Both the position numbers and the translations under genes were made by a program. This document shows, in pieces, positions 1 to 7,403 of a stretch of 18,055 nt of DNA. Origin of the DNA: an uncultured Gammaproteobacteria bacterium (GTDB lineage: Bacteria > Pseudomonadota > Gammaproteobacteria > GCA-2729495); NCBI GenBank assembly GCA_947258805.1, contig CAMYJV010000029.1, positions 1-18,055 of the forward strand. Reading direction: 5' to 3'. Within the stretch, counting starts at the first letter, position 1. Each line of letters begins with the position of its first letter. The notes beneath the pieces were generated by a model. That model saw nothing but the letters and a program-made list of their open reading frames with translations, was not told the DNA's origin and searched no databases.

Positions 1-178
1 GTCGCCCCGTCGGCGGCGCATGAATTGCTGCCGTCCTGACGGCCGAAAATTGAGCACCCCGTCACGTCCCCGGCCTGAAACTGTGGACGACTTCAACTTA
101 ATGCTTGCAATTAGTACGTAACTATACAAATGCGGCGGACTACACGTCGGCCACATCGCTGGGGTATGCGTTAACAAT

Positions 179-1402
179 ATGGCAAACGGCATCGACAACA
201 ACCAACAAGACCTGGACGCCGGGGGACAGCTCGCGGCCGGCTTCCGGTGGCTTAAATTTGCCCCGGGGCTGGAAAAGCCCTACCGGGCGTACCAACGCGC
301 AGAGGGCCTGCCGCAGTTGCGCATCGCGCTGACGCTCGGATTCATCTTCGGCCTCAGCTTCCTGGCGATGGACTTTTTCCTGGGTGAGCCGGGGCTGAGC
401 AGCCCGGCGGTCCTGGCCCGCTTCATCGCGAATCAGTCCTTCGTGATCACGATGCTGCTGGCCACCTTCATCCCGACAATGCGCCCCTTCCTGAGCTGGT
501 TCGGCGTGCTGGTTTGCCTGAACCTGGCAGTGTCGTCGCTGTTCGTCACCACCGTCGGCCAGGCCCGGGGTATCAGCCTGCCGTATACGGGTTTCCTGGT
601 GCTAACTTTCTATACGTATTTCTTCGTCGGGCTGCGCTTCTGGCCCGCGCTGTGGACGTCGATGGGTATCTTTGCCGCAGTAGCGGGGGTCGCTGCCCTC
701 CGCGACGTGCCATTGGCTGCGCAGATCTACAACGGCGGCTTCCTGTGGTTCTCAAACCTGATCGGCGCTACCGGCCTGTACAACATCGAGTACAACCGGC
801 GCAAAAGCTATCTCGAAGCCCGCGAGCTGGAGAAGCTCGCCGGCTCCGATCCGCTGACCGGGCTCGCGAACCGCGGCACCTTTACCACCCACCTCGATCG
901 TACCTGGCGGCATGGCAAGCGCACCGGCGATGCGCTGACCGTCGCGATGGTGGATGTGGACTATTTCAAAAAGTACAACGACCGTTACGGCCACCAGGCC
1001 GGCGACCGTGCACTCCAGCGCATTGCCGCACTGGTTGCCGAGGTCGGCAGCCGACCACTGGATCTGGCAGGCCGCTACGGCGGCGAGGAGTTCGTGCTGG
1101 TGCTGCCGGGGTGCACGCTGGCCCACGCGCGCGAACGCCTGCAGAACCTGCGCCGGGACGTGGAAGACCTGGAAATCGAACATGCCGACTCGGAGCTTGG
1201 CGGCAAGTTGACGATTAGCGCGGGGATCGCCCAGGTCTCCCCCCAGGACACCGACCGGAGTGCCGACGGGCTGGTACAAATGGCCGACCAGGCCCTGTAC
1301 TCCGCGAAGCAGCAGGGCCGCAACCGGGTGGTAATTGCCGCGGAAGACCCGGACCTGCAGACCGGCATTTTTCGCTTCGAAGACCTGCGCGTCCCTGGCT
1401 AG
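179..1402 (+). CDS. Membrane-anchored diguanylate cyclase (GGDEF domain)
   Basis: Predicted to make the second messenger c-di-GMP from two GTP at the inner membrane. The 407-residue protein begins with a soluble stretch, followed by about six hydrophobic segments between residues 47 and 203, the layout of an N-terminal integral-membrane sensor. A basic linker leads into a GGDEF domain that opens with SDPLTGLANR (223-232). The catalytic signature is GGEEF (301-305), an active variant, and the metal-binding stretch VDVDYFKKYND is intact. An RxxD inhibitory site (RPLD, 292-295) lies exactly five residues before GGEEF, so product feedback inhibition is expected. There is no EAL domain. The start codon lacks a clear Shine-Dalgarno sequence, so the true start could differ slightly. 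The gene stands alone; the following gene is 143 bp away. What the membrane part senses cannot be told. The enzymatic call is secure. Confidence 0.93.
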   Translation: MANGIDNNQQDLDAGGQLAAGFRWLKFAPGLEKPYRAYQRAEGLPQLRIALTLGFIFGLSFLAMDFFLGEPGLSSPAVLARFIANQSFVITMLLATFIPTMRPFLSWFGVLVCLNLAVSSLFVTTVGQARGISLPYTGFLVLTFYTYFFVGLRFWPALWTSMGIFAAVAGVAALRDVPLAAQIYNGGFLWFSNLIGATGLYNIEYNRRKSYLEARELEKLAGSDPLTGLANRGTFTTHLDRTWRHGKRTGDALTVAMVDVDYFKKYNDRYGHQAGDRALQRIAALVAEVGSRPLDLAGRYGGEEFVLVLPGCTLAHARERLQNLRRDVEDLEIEHADSELGGKLTISAGIAQVSPQDTDRSADGLVQMADQALYSAKQQGRNRVVIAAEDPDLQTGIFRFEDLRVPG

Positions 1403-1477
1403 TTGATCCGGGTCTGACGCCCGGCAAGCACGAAGCCCGGCGCCGCGGCCGCCGATGCTGGCCAACCCTCGAACCCC

Positions 1478-1514
1478 CGATACCGGCAGCCTCCGTATCG
1501 CGTAGCGATACCGG
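1478..1514. repeat. Hairpin with flanking direct repeat upstream of the first LLM gene
   Basis: CGATACCGG occurs at 1478-1486 and again at 1506-1514. Between them, CCGTATCGC (1493-1501) pairs with the second copy across a 3-nt loop (GTA), giving a stem with one bulged C. The element sits 31 bp before the start of the downstream flavin monooxygenase gene. No T-run follows, so a rho-independent terminator is unlikely. A regulator-binding site or a leader structure are the main alternatives; neither is demonstrated. Confidence 0.35.
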
Positions 1515-1545
1515 ATAATGCGCGCTTTCGAATCGGACGCTCGCG

Positions 1546-2631
1546 ATGGACATCGACATCATTCTCGACCCGGAAATGAGCCCGCAGGCCATCGCGGAAC
1601 TCGCAGTGGCGGCAGAGGGCTACGGCATCCGGGCCCTGTGGTCTTCCAACTACCACCAGTACTGGGATTGCTATACCTCCCTGGTGCCGGCCGCCATGGC
1701 CACCTCGAAAATCCTGCTCGGCCCGCTGGCCGTCAGCCCCTGGGAACAACACCCGCTGAAAATGGCCAATGCGTTGCTGAGCCTGAACGAGCTGGCCAAC
1801 GGGCGGGCCATGATTGCGGTGGGCGGCGGCGGCGGTGTGCTCGGCGCGATCGGCTGGAAGGCCAGTGCCGACAGCGCCCCATGGCCGGGCCGCCACCCGG
1901 AAAAAGGCACGCGCTACCCGGACCGCCGCGTCCGCGGGGTGCGCGAGTGCCTCGAAGTACTGGGACTTGCAGCCAGCGGCAAACTCACCATGGGCTACCC
2001 GGGCGAGATATTCGACATCAACCGCCCGTTCCAGATGAAATGGGCAAAGTCCGCTCGCCCGCTGATCTATAGCTGCTCCAGCGGTCCGCAGATGATCCGC
2101 ATGGGCGCGCAATACGCCGACGGCATCCAGGTCAGCGATTTCACAGTGGACATGATGCCGGCGGCCATCGAGAACCTGGCCATCGGTTTCGAGCGGCGAG
2201 GCGACACGCCCGCGGACTTCCGCATCGGCAACTTCTGGGCCTGGCACGTAAAAGCAGACCGGGAAGCGTCCCTGTGGGAAGCGCGCCGCGAACTGATCTG
2301 GCGCGGTGCGGTGATCGGCAAAGAGGAACACATCCTGCGCAAGTTCTGCCACGACGACGACGAGGTCGACGTGATCATGGACAACTGGGAAAACTTCCGC
2401 AAAGCCTTCTGGACCAGGAGCGGCCAGATCGACGGCGTGCCGCCGGATCTCGTCAGCCGCCTGATCGAAGGCCTCAGCTCCGCCGGCGGCCTGGATGACC
2501 TCGACAAGGAATTAGAACGCTATCGCGGCTTCGCAAAAGCCGGACTCACCGAACTCTCGCTCCGCGTCCACGACGAACCCATGGAGTCGCTGCAGATCAT
2601 TGGCGAACAAGTCCTCCCCGCCCTGCAGTAA
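1546..2631 (+). CDS. LLM class flavin-dependent oxidoreductase (luciferase-like monooxygenase), copy 1
   Basis: A 361-residue protein of the bacterial luciferase-like superfamily, a TIM-barrel fold using reduced FMN or F420 for oxygenation or hydride transfer. It shows the family's N-terminal pattern: MDIDIILDPEMSPQAIAEL, then an AAEGYGIRALWSS helix-strand and the barrel strand ILLGPLAVSPWEQHPLKMA. A glycine-rich turn (VGGGGGV) follows where the flavin phosphate is usually bound, and the C-terminus is the typical IIGEQVLPAL. It is clearly paralogous along its whole length to the minus-strand gene at 15607-14591, including the MDID start and the GE-VLPAL/GERVIPAL ending. This copy has a longer insert after the glycine-rich turn (about residues 100-125). 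The start is the ATG just before MDID; only a weak GGACG lies upstream. No cofactor-synthesis genes are nearby, so FMN versus F420 and the substrate stay open. Confidence 0.9.
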   Translation: MDIDIILDPEMSPQAIAELAVAAEGYGIRALWSSNYHQYWDCYTSLVPAAMATSKILLGPLAVSPWEQHPLKMANALLSLNELANGRAMIAVGGGGGVLGAIGWKASADSAPWPGRHPEKGTRYPDRRVRGVRECLEVLGLAASGKLTMGYPGEIFDINRPFQMKWAKSARPLIYSCSSGPQMIRMGAQYADGIQVSDFTVDMMPAAIENLAIGFERRGDTPADFRIGNFWAWHVKADREASLWEARRELIWRGAVIGKEEHILRKFCHDDDEVDVIMDNWENFRKAFWTRSGQIDGVPPDLVSRLIEGLSSAGGLDDLDKELERYRGFAKAGLTELSLRVHDEPMESLQIIGEQVLPALQ

Positions 2632-2924
2632 CCCGGCCAACCGGGGCACCTTGCTCGGCGTTGGAGCCGCCAGTGGGAGTTTCCCGACGGTTTGACGAAG
2701 ACCGCCCGCCCAACCAGAACCCGCGGGCGACGACTGCGGGGATTAGGCAAGAGGGTTAAAGGCGGGCTCCGGGAACTTCACCCGCGCGAGTTACAAACCC
2801 AAACCGCCAACCACGAATGATGCGTCGAGCCACAGTTTGTGTGTCTGAGCCCGGGGGAAGTTACCGGAACCGGCCACGGCACCACGCTGCACCAGGTGTC
2901 TCCAATTGCCCAAAATCGGTACGC
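2632..2924. other. Non-coding gap between convergent genes
   Basis: These 293 bp separate the 3' ends of the first LLM gene (+) and the exported nucleotidase (-). I find no convincing reading frame, RNA gene or repeat. CCCGGCCAACCGGGGC just after the LLM stop can form a short hairpin but lacks a following T-run, so I do not call a terminator. Confidence 0.5.
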
Positions 2925-3974
2925 TCAAAGCCTGCCAATCCGTCGGATCCGCCACGCGCCCAGGGCAACCCCTAAAACGAGCAAAACCAGTGACCCGGCC
3001 CCAAGGACCGAACCGCCGCCGGGCAATTTCAGCTCCATCGCGCCACCGGCGCCCTGCCCTACGGACTCCAGCACCGCGTAGTCATCCGGATCTGGCACGC
3101 TGATCCCCAGGCTCTCGGTCAACGGCGTAATCGCGGCAAAGCCGTTAAAAAATGCATCCACGTCCGTCACCGGATCCGTCAACGGTGAAGCACAGCCGCC
3201 ATTGCTGATGTTGGTCGCCGTGTTGAGCTGGTAAGTCTGGGTGATGCCGTCATCGTCGAGCAACGTGTAACTCTCGGGTCCAAACAGCGAACCTAGCGCG
3301 ACGACGCGAAACCCCTTCAGCGTACCGGGACAGTCCGGCACATTGAGATTGATAACGATCTGCGTCCCCTGCCCATCGCCAGCATCGAATGGGATAGTGG
3401 TCGTGCCCTGTAATTTGTCCTGCGCCAGCACCTGCGCAACGGCCGCGAGATACTCGGCCGTCGTCTGATAGTCACGGTCAGCGACACCCCCCTGGCTCGC
3501 CGCGATGGCCGGAATACCCAAACGCGCAGCCCATCGCGCCGCGCCGACCGTACCGGAAAACGGCACCAGGTCGCGGGCGATATTCTGGCCCTCGTTGATT
3601 CCCGAGATCACCAAGTCCGGAGGCTCCGGCAACAATTCGAGCACCCCCAGCAACACCGTATCGGCGGGGAAGCCAGCCACCGCGGTCGCCGGATAACCAG
3701 CCGCGGTCACCGCCTCGGTCACGTCGGTCGGGATAGCACTCACACTGTCACCCGTCCCCGACCGGTTGGCTGCAGGCGCAATCACCGTAATGTCCAGGTT
3801 CGGGTTTTTGCGCAGCTCCTCCACCAGCACAGAGATCCCTTCGGAACCCACGCCGTCATCGTTGGTGACGAGCACCCGCAGCTGTGCATTCACCGGCAGC
3901 GCCCAGCTGCACAGCAGGACCACGCTGGCGACCCGGGTCACTCGATACGCGAAGCCTCGATTCTTGGTGTTCAT
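2925..3974 (-). CDS. Exported SurE-type 5'/3'-nucleotidase with C-terminal membrane anchor
   Basis: A SurE-family phosphatase expected to release phosphate from nucleoside monophosphates using a divalent metal. The 349-residue protein starts with a cleavable signal peptide (hydrophobic 16-24, likely cut after VNA, residue 30), then the SurE metal-site motif LVTNDDGVGSEG (D39, D40, S44). Next come APAANRSG (N70) and SGINEGQN (N127), followed by the conserved PFSGTVGAARWAA. Classical cytoplasmic SurE is about 250 residues. This one is longer, exported, and ends in GGGS, a hydrophobic stretch and an Arg-rich tail, resembling GlyGly-CTERM/PEP-CTERM-type sorting tails. I chose the ATG at 3974 because it directly precedes the signal peptide; an in-frame ATG at 4067 would put 31 unconvincing residues in front of it. 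It is probably a periplasmic or surface phosphate-scavenging enzyme. Substrate and sorting route are inferred. Confidence 0.88.
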   Translation of the reverse strand: MNTKNRGFAYRVTRVASVVLLCSWALPVNAQLRVLVTNDDGVGSEGISVLVEELRKNPNLDITVIAPAANRSGTGDSVSAIPTDVTEAVTAAGYPATAVAGFPADTVLLGVLELLPEPPDLVISGINEGQNIARDLVPFSGTVGAARWAARLGIPAIAASQGGVADRDYQTTAEYLAAVAQVLAQDKLQGTTTIPFDAGDGQGTQIVINLNVPDCPGTLKGFRVVALGSLFGPESYTLLDDDGITQTYQLNTATNISNGGCASPLTDPVTDVDAFFNGFAAITPLTESLGISVPDPDDYAVLESVGQGAGGAMELKLPGGGSVLGAGSLVLLVLGVALGAWRIRRIGRL

Positions 3975-4097
3975 TTGTTTAACCCCGCAGAAAAAAAAGA
4001 CGCCGGCCAGGAGAAACCCCCCACCGCTGCATGAAACCTCCCGCCCACGGGCCCGGCGACCGGCCATTAGGCAGTTCCCGACCCAGGTCCCCTATAG

Positions 4098-4454
4098 CTA
4101 TTTGAACAGATCCTCCGCAGCACCGGCCACATCGTCCCCGCCACTCTTGCTGTCCCCGGCCCCGAACAAATCATCCAGCTGGTCCCGGGACTGGCTCTCG
4201 GCGGCGGCAAAACTCGGGTCGTGAGCATCAGCACTGGGTTTGAAATAATCACAGAAATTAGGTCGCACTTTGTCACGTACCTCTTCCGCATCGTCCTCCC
4301 GGCACTGCTTCAGCACCCGGGGGTCATAGAACCGGCACATGCGGCAAACGTGCAGCTGCACCGTGCATTCGGGGCATTCGTCCATACGCCCCAGGGGCAG
4401 GCTCAAGTCCGCCAGTGACGCGCCACAGCGGTAACAATTGAGAGTCTGGCCCAC
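4098..4454 (-). CDS. Zinc-ribbon protein with eight cysteines, function unknown
   Basis: A small acidic cytoplasmic protein whose N-terminal half carries eight cysteines: CYRC, CPEC, CRMC and two singles (in KQC and NFC). This arrangement could bind two zinc ions. The motif CRFYDP...CREDDAEEVRDK...FCDYFKP is of a type I recall from uncharacterised gammaproteobacterial proteins. The C-terminal third is low-complexity and acidic (DDLFGAGDSKSGGDD). I place the start at GTG 4454, which begins just before the first CxxC and has GGGG eight bases upstream. A GTG at 4484 would add ten residues, but it abuts a perfect TATAAT, so transcription would begin inside that longer frame. It is divergent from the DUF454 gene. 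Function is unknown; a regulatory or assembly role is only a guess. Confidence 0.75.
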   Translation of the reverse strand: MGQTLNCYRCGASLADLSLPLGRMDECPECTVQLHVCRMCRFYDPRVLKQCREDDAEEVRDKVRPNFCDYFKPSADAHDPSFAAAESQSRDQLDDLFGAGDSKSGGDDVAGAAEDLFK

Positions 4455-4484
4455 CCACGGAACCCCATTTCCTGCTACGCTCAC

Positions 4485-4490
4485 ATTATA
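4485..4490 (-). promoter_or_regulatory. Candidate -10 box (TATAAT) for the zinc-ribbon gene
   Basis: The minus strand reads TATAAT here, a perfect sigma-70 -10 hexamer in the short space between two divergent genes. No good -35 hexamer lies 16-18 bp upstream and there is no extended -10 TG. Transcription would start near 4478, which supports the GTG at 4454 over the one at 4484. Confidence 0.35.
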
Positions 4491-4539
4491 TAGTCACGGA
4501 ACGGGCATCGGCCTGCGCATCCGCGGCGAACACCTGTTT

Positions 4540-4983
4540 ATGAGCGACATTCAGACCCACACGCCGGCCATGAGCCGCGCCCGCAGTCTCGCCTGGCAAG
4601 GCGCCGGCTGGCTGTTTGTCGGCCTGGGACTGGTGGGAGCAGCGCTGCCGATCATGCCCACTACGTGCTTCATGATCCTGGCGCTGGCCTGCTTTACCCG
4701 GGGTTCACCGCGTCTTGCCAACTGGCTGCTGAATCACCCTCGCTTCGGGCCTCCGCTCTGTGACTGGCAGCAGCACAGGGCCATTTCACCGCGCACCAAA
4801 CGCGTTGCGGCAGCCGCCATTGCGGTGGCCTGGGTGATTGTCCTGGCAACGACCAGCGGCTGGCTGCTGCCGACCGCAGTGGGTGCGGTGCTCTCCAGCG
4901 TTGTCGCCTTTATCTGGACCCGCCCGGACGGTGCTCCAGTGCCCGCCGAATTGCTGGTCACGGCCGCCGAGGAACGCGGCTGA
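4540..4983 (+). CDS. DUF454 / YbaN-family inner membrane protein
   Basis: A 147-residue small membrane protein matching the DUF454 (YbaN) family. It has the hallmark PIMPTTCFMILALACFTRGS, followed by SPRLANWLLNHPRFGPPLCDW and the charged loop HRAISPRTKR. There are three to four hydrophobic segments: one at about residues 20-37, one over the PTT motif and two near residues 88-125. The family is widespread in proteobacteria and its biochemical role is not established. I start at ATG 4540 (MSDIQTH); an in-frame upstream ATG at 4438 would overlap the divergent gene, and the next ATG at 4570 is also possible. No strong ribosome-binding site separates these. Its stop lies two bases from that of the convergent NmrA-type reductase. 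Confidence 0.85.
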   Translation: MSDIQTHTPAMSRARSLAWQGAGWLFVGLGLVGAALPIMPTTCFMILALACFTRGSPRLANWLLNHPRFGPPLCDWQQHRAISPRTKRVAAAAIAVAWVIVLATTSGWLLPTAVGAVLSSVVAFIWTRPDGAPVPAELLVTAAEERG

Positions 4984-4985
4984 AC

Positions 4986-5861
4986 TCAGGCTTCGGCGCG
5001 AGCCAGGGCTTCCATCTGTTCTCGAACGCTCCTGGGCGACCGCCCCGCCGCGTCGGCATAATCTGATTCAACGTCGAAAGCCCCCTGCGCGATGCACTGG
5101 AAGCATCCGGTCAGCATTTTCGCGACCTCTGCACCGCGTGCTGCGATGCGCGGGTCAGCCATGAAGCGGGCGATGTTTTCTTCTACCGTCAGCGGTTGAT
5201 AACGCACATTGAGGTGGAAGACCTCACAAGCGAGCGCAACGAGTTCAGCTTGCGTGAGATTTTCTCCGACAAGGTTGTAGATACGCCCGTTAGCAGCATC
5301 GTCCGTGGCCAGCTTCGCTGTCGCATAGGCCAGCTCGTCGATGGTCAGGTAACCGCAGCGCCCATCACCGCCGTTGTTTCTGTAGACACCGGATTCCTGC
5401 GCCTTGCGAATGTGCATCAGGTCCAGTTCCAGGTATAGCGCGTTGCGGGCAACGACCCACTGCAGGCCCGATGACGCCAGGTCAGCTTCTGCCTGCCGGT
5501 TGACCTTTTGGGTAGGTGCGAACAGCGTGTCCTGCTCGGCGTCACCGCCAATCACGCTGGTGAAGAGCAGCTTGCGCACACCGGCCGTCTTCGCCGCAGC
5601 AATCACGTTCCGGTGCAGGGTAATGCGATCGGTGCCCGTCACGACTGGCGCGGAGATCATCACCACGGTGCTGACGCCGGCCAGTGCCGCGGTCATCTGC
5701 GCCGTGTCGCCGTAGTCGCCCGCACGGACGTCAATGCCCGCTATGTCGACCGTCGCGGGTGTACGGGCCACGGCAACCACCTGTGCTGGCCCGACCTGGT
5801 CGACCAGGTGGCGCAATATGGCATGGCCCAGGCGGCCGGAGGCGGCAGTAACGGCAATCAT
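4986..5861 (-). CDS. NmrA/QorB-like NAD(P)H-binding reductase (atypical SDR)
   Basis: A 291-residue atypical short-chain dehydrogenase. The N-terminus MIAVTAASGRLGHAI is the NmrA/QorB form of the Rossmann glycine motif. It is followed by VVAVARTP at the end of the second strand, as in NADP-binding members, and by VRAGDYGD and VVMISAP, the usual third and fourth strands. FTSVIGGD and the stretch LQWVVARNALYLE fit the same family, whose members are NAD(P)H:quinone reductases or redox-sensing proteins. A canonical YxxxK catalytic pair is not evident. The ATG has AAGAG six bases upstream, and the stop of the preceding broken flavoprotein frame (5871-5873) lies next to that site, so the gene was probably translated as the last member of an operon. 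Substrate is unknown. Confidence 0.87.
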   Translation of the reverse strand: MIAVTAASGRLGHAILRHLVDQVGPAQVVAVARTPATVDIAGIDVRAGDYGDTAQMTAALAGVSTVVMISAPVVTGTDRITLHRNVIAAAKTAGVRKLLFTSVIGGDAEQDTLFAPTQKVNRQAEADLASSGLQWVVARNALYLELDLMHIRKAQESGVYRNNGGDGRCGYLTIDELAYATAKLATDDAANGRIYNLVGENLTQAELVALACEVFHLNVRYQPLTVEENIARFMADPRIAARGAEVAKMLTGCFQCIAQGAFDVESDYADAAGRSPRSVREQMEALARAEA

Positions 5862-5870
5862 TAAACACTC

Positions 5871-6106
5871 TTAGCGGAAAGGTTTGACATTGCCCTTGCG
5901 AATATTACGGCGCAACTTACGGGCAATGTAGCCAGCCATCATCCGCGCCCATGGGTTGTTCGGCACGTCCGGGTGGTACTAATTTGTGCCTCGATGCGGG
6001 CCATGATTTTCCAGGTCCAGCTGTCCTCGTTGCGAGGCGAACCGACGAAAGCAAGAATTTTCAGCAGTCGGCCCGGCTCCGAGCCACCATCGGTCGCGGC
6101 GTTCAT
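5871..6106 (-). pseudogene. Flavodoxin-fold NAD(P)H/FMN reductase remnant with internal deletion
   Basis: Two pieces in different frames look like the two ends of one flavoprotein. From ATG 6106 the frame reads LLKILAFVGSPRNEDSWTWK, matching the first strand and FMN phosphate loop (GSPR..S) of NADPH-dependent FMN reductases/flavodoxin-family proteins. It ends at a TGA (5939-5941) after 55 residues. A second minus-strand frame, open from about 5978 to the TAA at 5871-5873, reads HPDVPNNPWARMMAGYIARK followed by a basic tail, like the C-terminus of such proteins. The family is usually about 180-220 residues, so roughly the middle two thirds is missing, with the junction near 5980-5990. The remnant sits 12 bp after the membrane-protein stop and 9 bp before the NmrA-like gene, so operon spacing survives. 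I infer an internal deletion; an assembly gap is the alternative. Confidence 0.6.
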
Positions 6107-6118
6107 CACGCCATGGTA

Positions 6119-7165
6119 TCAGCGAGGGGCTGGTTCGGCCGGCCCGGCAGACTGTTCGTGACGGGGGAGAAATTGAGCAATTCGCTGTAAGCCCCAGACG
6201 ATCGCGAACATGATCAGCACGCCCGCGTACTGAATCATCGGCACCCGGGTCAGGCCCGCAAAGGTGTCCGGGAAAATCGAGTAGAACACGGCCATGATCA
6301 TCAACAGGGGCAATGCGATGGCCCACTTGGCCCTGGCACTGAGGCCCAGCCCGTGGAGCTGAGTGATCAGGAAAATCGCCACACCGCCGAACAGGAACAT
6401 CGACCATGGCCCCGCCTGGCCCTGCTGCATGATGAAGTACGCCACCAGCGCCGCGTGAACCACGAACAGCACCTCCAGGGACATGGTCCACCAGCGGTTG
6501 GTGTGAAAGCGTGTAAAGAACAGGCTCCCCTGCAGCAACAGCAGGAACATATATGCGAAACCGGCCAGGTGCCCGGAGGTCAGCTCGATCGGGTGGTACC
6601 AGAAAACGTAGATGATGGCCCAGGAGAAGTAGTAACCGTGGTAGCGGCGCACCGCATCGCCGGCGGTATTCAGAAAGCTGGGGCCCCGGCCGAAGAACAG
6701 CCCGCGCCGGCGGTTCTCCATCAGCAGGATCAGCCACAGCATCAGCACCACGGACATCATGGACGTGGCTTCGTGCACATCCTGGGCCAGCCCGTCGTAG
6801 AACAGCTTGGTCTGCGCAATGTGCAGCAGGATGAAGCCCGCGTTGATACCCAGCGCCCACACGTTGAACCAGTGCAGGCCAAAGATGTAGCGGGGCCGCA
6901 CGTGTCGGGCCTGGGCAATCAGGTACCAGATGGAGACCTGGTGGATGACATACGGCAACCAGGCCGACAGCCGCGACAAGGCGTCGGCATCGGCGCGCTG
7001 CCAGTAGTACCAGAAGTCGCCGCGGTCGGGGCCAATGTTGACCCCTTCGCTGTAGGGCCCGGCCACCAGGACCAGCGCAAATAGCGCGGCGCAGCCGGCC
7101 AGGCCCCACCACGCCCGGTAGGGCAAGGGCGCGTCGGCTGTCTGTGTTTGCTGCAGTGCTGCCAT
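6119..7165 (-). CDS. Polytopic integral membrane protein, function unknown
   Basis: A 348-residue, very hydrophobic protein with about nine or ten predicted membrane spans, the first at residues 16-36 and the last at about 311-330. It is rich in aromatic residues. Histidines lie in or next to the spans: YVIHQVSIWYLI, FGLHWFNVWALGINAGFILLH, HEATSMM, YYFSWAIIYVFWYHPIEL and FVVHAAL. Repeated intramembrane histidines can ligate heme or metal, but no cytochrome b or ferric-reductase signature is certain here. I start at ATG 7165, which has a GGGGCGG sequence shortly upstream; an in-frame TTG at 7198 would add 11 residues. It precedes a flavoprotein remnant and an NAD(P)H reductase in the same direction, so a membrane redox role is conceivable but unproven. 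Confidence 0.75.
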   Translation of the reverse strand: MAALQQTQTADAPLPYRAWWGLAGCAALFALVLVAGPYSEGVNIGPDRGDFWYYWQRADADALSRLSAWLPYVIHQVSIWYLIAQARHVRPRYIFGLHWFNVWALGINAGFILLHIAQTKLFYDGLAQDVHEATSMMSVVLMLWLILLMENRRRGLFFGRGPSFLNTAGDAVRRYHGYYFSWAIIYVFWYHPIELTSGHLAGFAYMFLLLLQGSLFFTRFHTNRWWTMSLEVLFVVHAALVAYFIMQQGQAGPWSMFLFGGVAIFLITQLHGLGLSARAKWAIALPLLMIMAVFYSIFPDTFAGLTRVPMIQYAGVLIMFAIVWGLQRIAQFLPRHEQSAGPAEPAPR

Positions 7166-7259
7166 TACCGCCCCATTATCCCGGGCGGAATCCCCCAAGA
7201 TATAAGGGTTTTCGTCAATGACCGGCGCTCGGATGCCGCCGGGCAGCCCTTCAGGTCAG

Positions 7260-7403
7260 TTATTCGGCCGTCAATTCACCGGCAACGGCCCACAGGCCCT
7301 CGGCGAGGGCATGGGCTGCCTGGGCGCGCTGCAACAAAAACCCGTGTGGCTGCGGCCTGAAACCGGGCCTGGCGGGCAATGCCGTGGCCCGGGTTGGCTG
7401 CGA
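7260..7403 (-). other. Coding-like remnant downstream of the symporter
   Basis: The stretch between the symporter stop (7404-7406) and the next gene looks like coding DNA in pieces. In one minus frame VAQVAGLIAANPGHGIARQA has strong GC-ending codon bias. In the symporter frame, QRAQAAHALAEGLWAVAG follows, with TAA at 7260-7262. No start codon or intact frame joins them. It may be an eroded gene or a frameshifted extension; I do not recognise a family. Confidence 0.25.

Noticed and set aside
1..178. Possible 3' end of an upstream plus-strand gene (frame stopping at 37-39) and a TTGCAA/TATACA promoter at 105-128
   Set aside because: Only 12 codons are visible, and the hexamer spacing (12 bp) is too short for a sigma-70 promoter, so neither is supported.
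3985..4000. Run of eight As (T8 on the minus strand) before the nucleotidase as a terminator of the zinc-ribbon gene
   Set aside because: No convincing stem directly precedes the T-run on the minus strand.
4438..4539. Longer N-terminus for the DUF454 protein from ATG 4438
   Set aside because: It would overlap the divergent zinc-ribbon gene and adds residues outside the known family start.
5979..7112. Minus-strand open frame of about 370 codons over the membrane protein
   Set aside because: The alternative frame has a low-complexity Arg/Gly/Pro composition, while the overlapping frame gives clear membrane helices.
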